A DNA stretch of 64,000 nt from Apostichopus japonicus (Eukaryota; Echinodermata; Holothuroidea; Aspidochirotida; Stichopodidae), in the NCBI RefSeq assembly GCF_037975245.1, contig NC_092575.1, forward strand, positions 18,111,841 through 18,175,840, in the 5' to 3' direction. Numbering within the stretch: position 1 is the stretch's first letter; each line of letters starts with the position of its first letter. Below the pieces are notes generated by a model. That model was not told the DNA's origin, made no database searches, and worked only from the letters and a program-made list of their open reading frames with translations. Both the position numbers and the translations under genes were made by a program. Positions 50,801-62,719 of the stretch are shown piece after piece.

Positions 50801-52940
50801 GGCGCGGTTGGTTGCTCTGTACCTCGAGAGCGTGACGTATTTTGGATCGCGGGCTCGAGACCAGGTGGGGGCAGTTTGCTTTTGCCGCGATCTTATACGG
50901 TCTCTGGAAGTTTAAGTATTAGAAACGAACATAGATTTATATCAACTGCTGTCGTGGCGCGGTTGGTTGCTCTGTACCTCGAGAGCGTGACGTATTTTGG
51001 ATCGCGGGCTCGAGACCAGGTGGGGGCAGTTTGCTTTTGCCGCGATCTTATACGGTCTCTGGAAGTTTAAGTATTAGAAACGAACATAGATTTATATCAA
51101 CTGCTGTCGTGGCGCGGTTGGTTGCTCTGTACCTCGAGAGCGTGACGTATTTTGGATCGCGGGCTCGAGACCAGGTGGGGGCAGTTTGCTTTTGCCGCGA
51201 TCTTATACGGTCTCTGGAAGTTTAAGTATTAGAAACGAACATAGATTTATATCAACTGCTGTCGTGGCGCGGTTGGTTGCTCTGTACCTCGAGAGCGTGA
51301 CGTATTTTGGATCGCGGGCTCGAGACCAGGTGGGGGCAGTTTGCTTTTGCCGCGATCTTATACGGTCTCTGGAAGTTTAAGTATTAGAAACGAACATAGA
51401 TTTATATCAACTGCTGTCGTGGCGCGGTTGGTTGCTCTGTACCTCGAGAGCGTGACGTATTTTTGGATCGCGGGCTCGAGACCAGGTGGGGGCAGTTTGC
51501 TTTTGCCGCGATCTTATACGGTCTCTGGAAGTTTAAGTATTAGAAACGAACATAGATTTATATCAACTGCTGTCGTGGCGCGGTTGGTTGCTCTGTACCT
51601 CGAGAGCGTGACGTATTTTTGGATCGCGGGCTCGAGACCAGGTGGGGGCAGTTTGCTTTTGCCGCGATCTTATACGGTCTCTGGAAGTTTAAGTATTAGA
51701 AACGAACATAGATTTATATCAACTGCTGTCGTGGCGCGGTTGGTTGCTCTGTACCTCGAGAGCGTGACGTATTTTGGATCGCGGGCTCGAGACCAGGTGG
51801 GGGCAGTTTGCTTTTGCCGCGATCTTATACGGTCTCTGGAAGTTTAAGTATTAGAAACGAACATAGATTTATATCAACTGCTGTCGTGGCGCGGTTGGTT
51901 GCTCTGTACCTCGAGAGCGTGACGTATTTTTGGATCGCGGGCTCGAGACCAGGTGGGGGCAGTTTGCTTTTGCCGCGATCTTATACGGTCTCTGGAAGTT
52001 TAAGTATTAGAAACGAACATAGATTTATATCAACTGCTGTCGTGGCGCGGTTGGTTGCTCTGTACCTCGAGAGCGTGACGTATTTTTGGATCGCGGGCTC
52101 GAGACCAGGTGGGGGCAGTTTGCTTTTGCCGCGATCTTATACGGTCTCTGGAAGTTTAAGTATTAGAAACGAACATAGATTTATATCAACTGCTGTCGTG
52201 GCGCGGTTGGTTGCTCTGTACCTCGAGAGCGTGACGTATTTTGGATCGCGGGCTCGAGACCAGGTGGGGGCAGTTTGCTTTTGCCGCGATCTTATACGGT
52301 CTCTGGAAGTTTAAGTATTAGAAACGAACATAGATTTATATCAACTGCTGTCGTGGCGCGGTTGGTTGCTCTGTACCTCGAGAGCGTGACGTATTTTTGG
52401 ATCGCGGGCTCGAGACCAGGTGGGGGCAGTTTGCTTTTGCCGCGATCTTATACGGTCTCTGGAAGTTTAAGTATTAGAAACGAACATAGATTTATATCAA
52501 CTGCTGTCGTGGCGCGGTTGGTTGCTCTGTACCTCGAGAGCGTGACGTATTTTTGGATCGCGGGCTCGAGACCAGGTGGGGGCAGTTTGCTTTTGCCGCG
52601 ATCTTATACGGTCTCTGGAAGTTTAAGTATTAGAAACGAACATAGATTTATATCAACTGCTGTCGTGGCGCGGTTGGTTGCTCTGTACCTCGAGAGCGTG
52701 ACGTATTTTTGGATCGCGGGCTCGAGACCAGGTGGGGGCAGTTTGCTTTTGCCGCGATCTTATACGGTCTCTGGAAGTTTAAGTATTAGAAACGAACATA
52801 GATTTATATCAACTGCTGTCGTGGCGCGGTTGGTTGCTCTGTACCTCGAGAGCGTGACGTATTTTGGATCGCGGGCTCGAGACCAGGTGGGGGCAGTTTG
52901 CTTTTGCCGCGATCTTATACGGTCTCTGGAAGTTTAAGTA

Positions 52941-55900
52941 TTAGAAACGAACATAGATTTATATCAACTGCTGTCGTGGCGCGGTTGGTTGCTCTGTACC
53001 TCGAGAGCGTGACGTATTTTGGATCGCGGGCTCGAGACCAGGTGGGGGCAGTTTGCTTTTGCCGCGATCTTATACGGTCTCTGGAAGTTTAAGTATTAGA
53101 AACGAACATAGATTTATATCAACTGCTGTCGTGGCGCGGTTGGTTGCTCTGTACCTCGAGAGCGTGACGTATTTTGGATCGCGGGCTCGAGACCAGGTGG
53201 GGGCAGTTTGCTTTTGCCGCGATCTTATACGGTCTCTGGAAGTTTAAGTATTAGAAACGAACCTAGATTTATATCAACTGCTGTCGTGGCGCGGTTGGTT
53301 GCTCTGTACCTCGAGAGCGTGACGTATTTTGGATCGCGGGCTCGAGACCAGGTGGGGGCAGTTTGCTTTTGCCGCGATCTTATACGGTCTCTGGAAGTTT
53401 AAGTATTAGAAACGAACATAGATTTATATCAACTGCTGTCGTGGCGCGGTTGGTTGCTCTGTACCTCGAGAGCGTGACGTATTTTGGATCGCGGGCTCGA
53501 GACCAGGTGGGGGCAGTTTGCTTTTGCCGCGATCTTATACGGTCTCTGGAAGTTTAAGTATTAGAAACGAACATAGATTTATATCAACTGCTGTCGTGGC
53601 GCGGTTGGTTGCTCTGTACCTCGAGAGCGTGACGTATTTTGGATCGCGGGCTCGAGACCAGGTGGGGGCAGTTTGCTTTTGCCGCGATCTTATACGGTCT
53701 CTGGAAGTTTAAGTATTAGAAACGAACATAGATTTATATCAACTGCTGTCGTGGCGCGGTTGGTTGCTCTGTACCTCGAGAGCGTGACGTATTTTGGATC
53801 GCGGGCTCGAGACCAGGTGGGGGCAGTTTGCTTTTGCCGCGATCTTATACGGTCTCTGGAAGTTTAAGTATTAGAAACGAACATAGATTTATATCAACTG
53901 CTGTCGTGGCGCGGTTGGTTGCTCTGTACCTCGAGAGCGTGACGTATTTTGGATCGCGGGCTCGAGACCAGGTGGGGGCAGTTTGCTTTTGCCGCGATCT
54001 TATACGGTCTCTGGAAGTTTAAGTATTAGAAACGAACATAGATTTATATCAACTGCTGTCGTGGCGCGGTTGGTTGCTCTGTACCTCGAGAGCGTGACGT
54101 ATTTTGGATCGCGGGCTCGAGACCAGGTGGGGGCAGTTTGCTTTTGCCGCGATCTTATACGGTCTCTGGAAGTTTAAGTATTAGAAACGAACATAGATTT
54201 ATATCAACTGCTGTCGTGGCGCGGTTGGTTGCTCTGTACCTCGAGAGCGTGACGTATTTTGGATCGCGGGCTCGAGACCAGGTGGGGGCAGTTTGCTTTT
54301 GCCGCGATCTTATACGGTCTCTGGAAGTTTAAGTATTAGAAACGAACATAGATTTATATCAACTGCTGTCGTGGCGCGGTTGGTTGCTCTGTACCTCGAG
54401 AGCGTGACGTATTTTGGATCGCGGGCTCGAGACCAGGTGGGGGCAGTTTGCTTTTGCCGCGATCTTATACGGTCTCTGGAAGTTTAAGTATTAGAAACGA
54501 ACATAGATTTATATCAACTGCTGTCGTGGCGCGGTTGGTTGCTCTGTACCTCGAGAGCGTGACGTATTTTGGATCGCGGGCTCGAGACCAGGTGGGGGCA
54601 GTTTGCTTTTGCCGCGATCTTATACGGTCTCTGGAAGTTTAAGTATTAGAAACGAACATAGATTTATATCAACTGCTGTCGTGGCGCGGTTGGTTGCTCT
54701 GTACCTCGAGAGCGTGACGTATTTTGGATCGCGGGCTCGAGACCAGGTGGGGGCAGTTTGCTTTTGCCGCGATCTTATACGGTCTCTGGAAGTTTAAGTA
54801 TTAGAAACGAACATAGATTTATATCAACTGCTGTCGTGGCGCGGTTGGTTGCTCTGTACCTCGAGAGCGTGACGTATTTTGGATCGCGGGCTCGAGACCA
54901 GGTGGGGGCAGTTTGCTTTTGCCGCGATCTTATACGGTCTCTGGAAGTTTAAGTATTAGAAACGAACATAGATTTATATCAACTGCTGTCGTGGCGCGGT
55001 TGGTTGCTCTGTACCTCGAGAGCGTGACGTATTTTGGATCGCGGGCTCGAGACCAGGTGGGGGCAGTTTGCTTTTGCCGCGATCTTATACGGTCTCTGGA
55101 AGTTTAAGTATTAGAAACGAACATAGATTTATATCAACTGCTGTCGTGGCGCGGTTGGTTGCTCTGTACCTCGAGAGCGTGACGTATTTTGGATCGCGGG
55201 CTCGAGACCAGGTGGGGGCAGTTTGCTTTTGCCGCGATCTTATACGGTCTCTGGAAGTTTAAGTATTAGAAACGAACATAGATTTATATCAACTGCTGTC
55301 GTGGCGCGGTTGGTTGCTCTGTACCTCGAGAGCGTGACGTATTTTGGATCGCGGGCTCGAGACCAGGTGGGGGCAGTTTGCTTTTGCCGCGATCTTATAC
55401 GGTCTCTGGAAGTTTAAGTATTAGAAACGAACATAGATTTATATCAACTGCTGTCGTGGCGCGGTTGGTTGCTCTGTACCTCGAGAGCGTGACGTATTTT
55501 GGATCGCGGGCTCGAGACCAGGTGGGGGCAGTTTGCTTTTGCCGCGATCTTATACGGTCTCTGGAAGTTTAAGTATTAGAAACGAACATAGATTTATATC
55601 AACTGCTGTCGTGGCGCGGTTGGTTGCTCTGTACCTCGAGAGCGTGACGTATTTTGGATCGCGGGCTCGAGACCAGGTGGGGGCAGTTTGCTTTTGCCGC
55701 GATCTTATACGGTCTCTGGAAGTTTAAGTATTAGAAACGAACATAGATTTATATCAACTGCTGTCGTGGCGCGGTTGGTTGCTCTGTACCTCGAGAGCGT
55801 GACGTATTTTGGATCGCGGGCTCGAGACCAGGTGGGGGCAGTTTGCTTTTGCCGCGATCTTATACGGTCTCTGGAAGTTTAAGTATTAGAAACGAACATA

Positions 55901-57480
55901 GATTTATATCAACTGCTGTCGTGGCGCGGTTGGTTGCTCTGTACCTCGAGAGCGTGACGTATTTTGGATCGCGGGCTCGAGACCAGGTGGGGGCAGTTTG
56001 CTTTTGCCGCGATCTTATACGGTCTCTGGAAGTTTAAGTATTAGAAACGAACATAGATTTATATCAACTGCTGTCGTGGCGCGGTTGGTTGCTCTGTACC
56101 TCGAGAGCGTGACGTATTTTGGATCGCGGGCTCGAGACCAGGTGGGGGCAGTTTGCTTTTGCCGCGATCTTATACGGTCTCTGGAAGTTTAAGTATTAGA
56201 AACGAACATAGATTTATATCAACTGCTGTCGTGGCGCGGTTGGTTGCTCTGTACCTCGAGAGCGTGACGTATTTTGGATCGCGGGCTCGAGACCAGGTGG
56301 GGGCAGTTTGCTTTTGCCGCGATCTTATACGGTCTCTGGAAGTTTAAGTATTAGAAACGAACATAGATTTATATCAACTGCTGTCGTGGCGCGGTTGGTT
56401 GCTCTGTACCTCGAGAGCGTGACGTATTTTGGATCGCGGGCTCGAGACCAGGTGGGGGCAGTTTGCTTTTGCCGCGATCTTATACGGTCTCTGGAAGTTT
56501 AAGTATTAGAAACGAACATAGATTTATATCAACTGCTGTCGTGGCGCGGTTGGTTGCTCTGTACCTCGAGAGCGTGACGTATTTTGGATCGCGGGCTCGA
56601 GACCAGGTGGGGGCAGTTTGCTTTTGCCGCGATCTTATACGGTCTCTGGAAGTTTAAGTATTAGAAACGAACATAGATTTATATCAACTGCTGTCGTGGC
56701 GCGGTTGGTTGCTCTGTACCTCGAGAGCGTGACGTATTTTGGATCGCGGGCTCGAGACCAGGTGGGGGCAGTTTGCTTTTGCCGCGATCTTATACGGTCT
56801 CTGGAAGTTTAAGTATTAGAAACGAACATAGATTTATATCAACTGCTGTCGTGGCGCGGTTGGTTGCTCTGTACCTCGAGAGCGTGACGTATTTTGGATC
56901 GCGGGCTCGAGACCAGGTGGGGGCAGTTTGCTTTTGCCGCGATCTTATACGGTCTCTGGAAGTTTAAGTATTAGAAACGAACATAGATTTATATCAACTG
57001 CTGTCGTGGCGCGGTTGGTTGCTCTGTACCTCGAGAGCGTGACGTATTTTGGATCGCGGGCTCGAGACCAGGTGGGGGCAGTTTGCTTTTGCCGCGATCT
57101 TATACGGTCTCTGGAAGTTTAAGTATTAGAAACGAACATAGATTTATATCAACTGCTGTCGTGGCGCGGTTGGTTGCTCTGTACCTCGAGAGCGTGACGT
57201 ATTTTGGATCGCGGGCTCGAGACCAGGTGGGGGCAGTTTGCTTTTGCCGCGATCTTATACGGTCTCTGGAAGTTTAAGTATTAGAAACGAACATAGATTT
57301 ATATCAACTGCTGTCGTGGCGCGGTTGGTTGCTCTGTACCTCGAGAGCGTGACGTATTTTGGATCGCGGGCTCGAGACCAGGTGGGGGCAGTTTGCTTTT
57401 GCCGCGATCTTATACGGTCTCTGGAAGTTTAAGTATTAGAAACGAACATAGATTTATATCAACTGCTGTCGTGGCGCGGT
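52941..57480 (+). repeat. Uniform four-T block of array C
   Basis: About 29 consecutive monomers are 155 bp with TTTT and otherwise identical, apart from A to C at 53,263 (ACCTAGAT for ACATAGAT). This contrasts with the mixed TTTT/TTTTT monomers to the left and the indel cluster to the right. Confidence 0.85.
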
Positions 57481-57502
57481 TGGTTGCTCTGTACCTCGAG
57501 AG

Positions 57503-60364
57503 CGTCGTGACGTATTTTTGGATCGCGGGCTCGAGACCAGGTGGGGGCAGTTTGCTTTTGCCGCGATCTTATACGGTCTCTGGAAGTTTAAGTATTAGAA
57601 ACGAACATAGATTTATATCAACTGCTGTCGTGGCGCGGTGGTTGCTCTGTACCTCGAGAGCGTGACGTATTTTGGATCGCGGGCTCGAGACCAGGTGGGG
57701 GCAGTTTGCTTTTGCCGCGATCTTATACGGTCTCTGGAAGTTTAAGTATTAGAAACGAACATAGATTTATATCAACTGCTGTCGTGGCGCGGTTGGTTGC
57801 TCTGTACCTCGAGAGCGTGACGTATTTTGGATCGCGGGCTCGAGACCAGGTGGGGGCAGTTTGCTTTTGCCGCGATCTTATACGGTCTCTGGAAGTTTAA
57901 GTATTAGAAACGAACATAGATTTATATCAACTGCTGTCGTGGCGCGGTTGGTTGCTCTGTACCTCGAGAGCGTGACGTATTTTGGATCGCGGGCTCGAGA
58001 CAGGTGGGGGCAGTTTGCTTTTGCCGCGATCTTATACGGTCTCTGGAAGTTTAAGTATTAGAACGAACATAGATTTATATCAACTGCTGTCGTGGCGCGG
58101 TTGGTCGTCTGTACCTCGAGAGCGTGACGTATTTTTGGATCGCGGGCTCGAGACCAGGTGGGGGCAGTTTGCTTTTGCCGCGATCTTATACGGTCTCTGG
58201 AAGTTTAAGTATTAGAAACGAACATAGATTTATATCAACTGCTGTCGTGGCGCGTTGGTTGCTCTGTACCTCGAGAGCGTGACGTATTTTGGATCGCGGG
58301 CTCGAGACCAGGTGGGGGCAGTTTGCTTTTGCCGCGATCTTATACGGTCTCTGGAAGTTTAAGTATTAGAAACGAACATAGATTTATATCAACTGCTGTC
58401 GTGGCGCGGTTGGTTGCTCTGTACCTCGAGAGCGTGACGTATTTTGGATCGCGGGCTCGAGACCAGGTGGGGGCAGTTTGCTTTTGCCGCGATCTTATAC
58501 GGTCTCTGGAAGTTTAAGTATTAGAAACGAACATAGATTTATATCAACTGCTGTCGTGGCGCGGTTGGTTGCTCTGTACCCTCGAGAGCGTGACGTATTT
58601 TGGATCGCGGGCTCGAGACCAGGTGGGGGCAGTTTGCTTTTGCCGCGATCTTATACGGTCTCTGGAAGTTTAAGTATTAGAAACGAACATAGATTTATAT
58701 CAACTGCTGTCGTGGCGCGGTTGGTTGCTCTGTACCTCGAGAGCGTGACGTATTTTTGGATCGCGGGCTCGAGACCAGGTGGGGGCAGTTTGCTTTTGCC
58801 GCGATCTTATACGGTCTCTGGAAGTTTAAGTATTAGAAACGAACATAGATTTATATCAACTGCTGTCGTGGCGCGGTTGGTTGCTCTGTACCTCGAGAGC
58901 GTGACGTATTTTTGGATCGCGGGCTCGAGACCAGGTGGGGGCAGTTTGCTTTTGCCGCGATCTTATACGGTCTCTGGAAGTTTAAGTATTAGAAACGAAC
59001 ATAGATTTATATCAACTGCTGTCGTGGCGCGGTTGGTTGCTCTGTACCTCGAGAGCGTGACGTATTTTGGGATCGCGGGCTCGAGACCAGGTGGGGGCAG
59101 TTTGCTTTTGCCGCGATCTTATACGGTCTCTGGAAGTTTAAGTATTAGAAACGAACATAGATTTATATCAACTGCTGTCGTGGCGCGGTTGGTTGCTCTG
59201 TACCTCGAGAGCGTGACGTATTTTGGATCGCGGGCTCGAGACCAGGAGGGGGCAGTTTGCTTTTGCCGCGATCTTATACGGTCTCTGGAAGTTTAAGTAT
59301 TAGAAACGAACATAGATTTATATCAACTGCTGTCGTGGCGCGGTTGGTTGCTCTGTACCTCGAGAGCGTGACGTATTTTGGATCGCGGGCTCGAGACCAG
59401 GTGGGGGCAGTTGCTTTTGCCGCGATCTTATACGGTCTCTGGAAGTTTAAGTATTAGAAACGAACATAGATTTATATCAACTGCTGTCGTGGCGCGGTTG
59501 GTTGCTCTGTACCTCGAGAGCGTGACGTATTTTGGATCGCGGGCTCGAGACCAGGTGGGGGCAGTTTGCTTTGCCGCGATCTTATACGGTCTCTGGAAGT
59601 TTAAGTATTAGAAACGAACATAGATTTATATCAACTGCTGTCGTGGCGCGGTTGGTTGCTCTGTACCTCGAGAGCGTGACGTATTTTGGATCGCGGGCTC
59701 GAGACCAGGTGGGGGCAGTTTGCTTTTGCCGCGATCTTATACGGTCTCTGGAAGTTTAAGTATTAGAAACGAACATAGATTATATCAACTGCTGTCGTGG
59801 CGCGGTTGGTTGCTCTGTACCTCGAGAGCGTGACGTATTTTGGATCGCGGGCTCGAGACCAGGTGGGGGCAGTTTGCTTTTGCCGCGATCTTATACGGTC
59901 TCTGGAAGTTTAAGTATTAGAAACGAACATAGATTTATATCAACTGCTGTCGTGGCGCGGTTGGTTGCTCTGTACCTCGAGAGCGTGACGTATTTTTGGA
60001 TCGCGGGCTCGAGACCAGGTGGGGGCAGTTTGCTTTTGCCGCGATCTTATACGGTCTCTGGAAGTTTAAGTATTAGAAACGACATAGATTTATATCAACT
60101 GCTGTCGTGCGCGGTTGGTTGCTCTGTACCTCGAGAGCGTGACGTATTTTGGATCGCGGGCTCGAGACCAGGTGGGGGCAGTTTGCTTTTGCCGCGATCT
60201 TATACGGTCTCTGGAAGTTTAAGTATTAGAAACGAACATAGATTATATCAACTGCTGTCGTGGCGCGGTTGGTGCTCTGTACCTCGAGAGCGTGACGTAT
60301 TTTGGATCGCGGGCTCGAGACCAGGTGGGGGCAGTTTGCTTTTGCCGCGATCTTATACGGTCTG
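57503..60364 (+). repeat. Indel cluster inside array C
   Basis: About 19 monomers carry roughly 17 small changes: a CGT duplication at 57,503-57,508, and single-base losses near 57,639, 58,001, 58,062, 58,105, 58,254, 59,411, 59,571, 59,781, 60,082, 60,110, 60,243 and 60,273. There are extra bases near 58,580 and 59,070, T to A at about 59,247 (CCAGGAGGGGG), and a 2-base loss near 60,362. The preceding 4.5 kb has one visible change. The bias to one-base deletions suggests a low-coverage consensus, perhaps a contig overlap; alternatively an older, inactive segment. Confidence 0.75.
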
Positions 60365-62689
60365 GAAGTTTAAGTATTAGAAACGAACATAGATTTATAT
60401 CAACTGCTGTCGTGGCGCGGTTGGTTGCTCTGTACCTCGAGAGCGTGACGTATTTTGGATCGCGGGCTCGAGACCAGGTGGGGGCAGTTTGCTTTTGCCG
60501 CGATCTTATACGGTCTCTGGAAGTTTAAGTATTAGAAACGAACATAGATTTATATCAACTGCTGTCGTGGCGCGGTTGGTTGCTCTGTACCTCGAGAGCG
60601 TGACGTATTTTGGATCGCGGGCTCGAGACCAGGTGGGGGCAGTTTGCTTTTGCCGCGATCTTATACGGTCTCTGGAAGTTTAAGTATTAGAAACGAACAT
60701 AGATTTATATCAACTGCTGTCGTGGCGCGGTTGGTTGCTCTGTACCTCGAGAGCGTGACGTATTTTGGATCGCGGGCTCGAGACCAGGTGGGGGCAGTTT
60801 GCTTTTGCCGCGATCTTATACGGTCTCTGGAAGTTTAAGTATTAGAAACGAACATAGATTTATATCAACTGCTGTCGTGGCGCGGTTGGTTGCTCTGTAC
60901 CTCGAGAGCGTGACGTATTTTGGATCGCGGGCTCGAGACCAGGTGGGGGCAGTTTGCTTTTGCCGCGATCTTATACGGTCTCTGGAAGTTTAAGTATTAG
61001 AAACGAACATAGATTTATATCAACTGCTGTCGTGGCGCGGTTGGTTGCTCTGTACCTCGAGAGCGTGACGTATTTTGGATCGCGGGCTCGAGACCAGGTG
61101 GGGGCAGTTTGCTTTTGCCGCGATCTTATACGGTCTCTGGAAGTTTAAGTATTAGAAACGAACATAGATTTATATCAACTGCTGTCGTGGCGCGGTTGGT
61201 TGCTCTGTACCTCGAGAGCGTGACGTATTTTGGATCGCGGGCTCGAGACCAGGTGGGGGCAGTTTGCTTTTGCCGCGATCTTATACGGTCTCTGGAAGTT
61301 TAAGTATTAGAAACGAACATAGATTTATATCAACTGCTGTCGTGGCGCGGTTGGTTGCTCTGTACCTCGAGAGCGTGACGTATTTTGGATCGCGGGCTCG
61401 AGACCAGGTGGGGGCAGTTTGCTTTTGCCGCGATCTTATACGGTCTCTGGAAGTTTAAGTATTAGAAACGAACATAGATTTATATCAACTGCTGTCGTGG
61501 CGCGGTTGGTTGCTCTGTACCTCGAGAGCGTGACGTATTTTGGATCGCGGGCTCGAGACCAGGTGGGGGCAGTTTGCTTTTGCCGCGATCTTATACGGTC
61601 TCTGGAAGTTTAAGTATTAGAAACGAACATAGATTTATATCAACTGCTGTCGTGGCGCGGTTGGTTGCTCTGTACCTCGAGAGCGTGACGTATTTTTGGA
61701 TCGCGGGCTCGAGACCAGGTGGGGGCAGTTTGCTTTTGCCGCGATCTTATACGGTCTCTGGAAGTTTAAGTATTAGAAACGAACATAGATTTATATCAAC
61801 TGCTGTCGTGGCGCGGTTGGTTGCTCTGTACCTCGAGAGCGTGACGTATTTTGGATCGCGGGCTCGAGACCAGGTGGGGGCAGTTTGCTTTTGCCGCGAT
61901 CTTATACGGTCTCTGGAAGTTTAAGTATTAGAAACGAACATAGATTTATATCAACTGCTGTCGTGGCGCGGTTGGTTGCTCTGTACCTCGAGAGCGTGAC
62001 GTATTTTGGATCGCGGGCTCGAGACCAGGTGGGGGCAGTTTGCTTTTGCCGCGATCTTATACGGTCTCTGGAAGTTTAAGTATTAGAAACGAACATAGAT
62101 TTATATCAACTGCTGTCGTGGCGCGGTTGGTTGCTCTGTACCTCGAGAGCGTGACGTATTTTGGATCGCGGGCTCGAGACCAGGTGGGGGCAGTTTGCTT
62201 TTGCCGCGATCTTATACGGTCTCTGGAAGTTTAAGTATTAGAAACGAACATAGATTTATATCAACTGCTGTCGTGGCGCGGTTGGTTGCTCTGTACCTCG
62301 AGAGCGTGACGTATTTTGGATCGCGGGCTCGAGACCAGGTGGGGGCAGTTTGCTTTTGCCGCGATCTTATACGGTCTCTGGAAGTTTAAGTATTAGAAAC
62401 GAACATAGATTTATATCAACTGCTGTCGTGGCGCGGTTGGTTGCTCTGTACCTCGAGAGCGTGACGTATTTTGGATCGCGGGCTCGAGACCAGGTGGGGG
62501 CAGTTTGCTTTTGCCGCGATCTTATACGGTCTCTGGAAGTTTAAGTATTAGAAACGAACATAGATTTATATCAACTGCTGTCGTGGCGCGGTTGGTTGCT
62601 CTGTACCTCGAGAGCGTGACGTATTTTGGATCGCGGGCTCGAGACCAGGTGGGGGCAGTTTGCTTTTGCCGCGATCTTATACGGTCTCT

Positions 62690-62719
62690 GGAAGTTTAAG
62701 TATTGGAAGTTTAAGTATT
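62690..62719 (+). repeat. 15-bp tandem duplication within one monomer
   Basis: GGAAGTTTAAGTATT occurs twice in direct succession, at 62,690-62,704 and 62,705-62,719. Every other monomer has it once. It lengthens this monomer by 15 bp and is the largest internal rearrangement I see in arrays B or C. Replication slippage or an assembly join could cause it. Confidence 0.9.
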
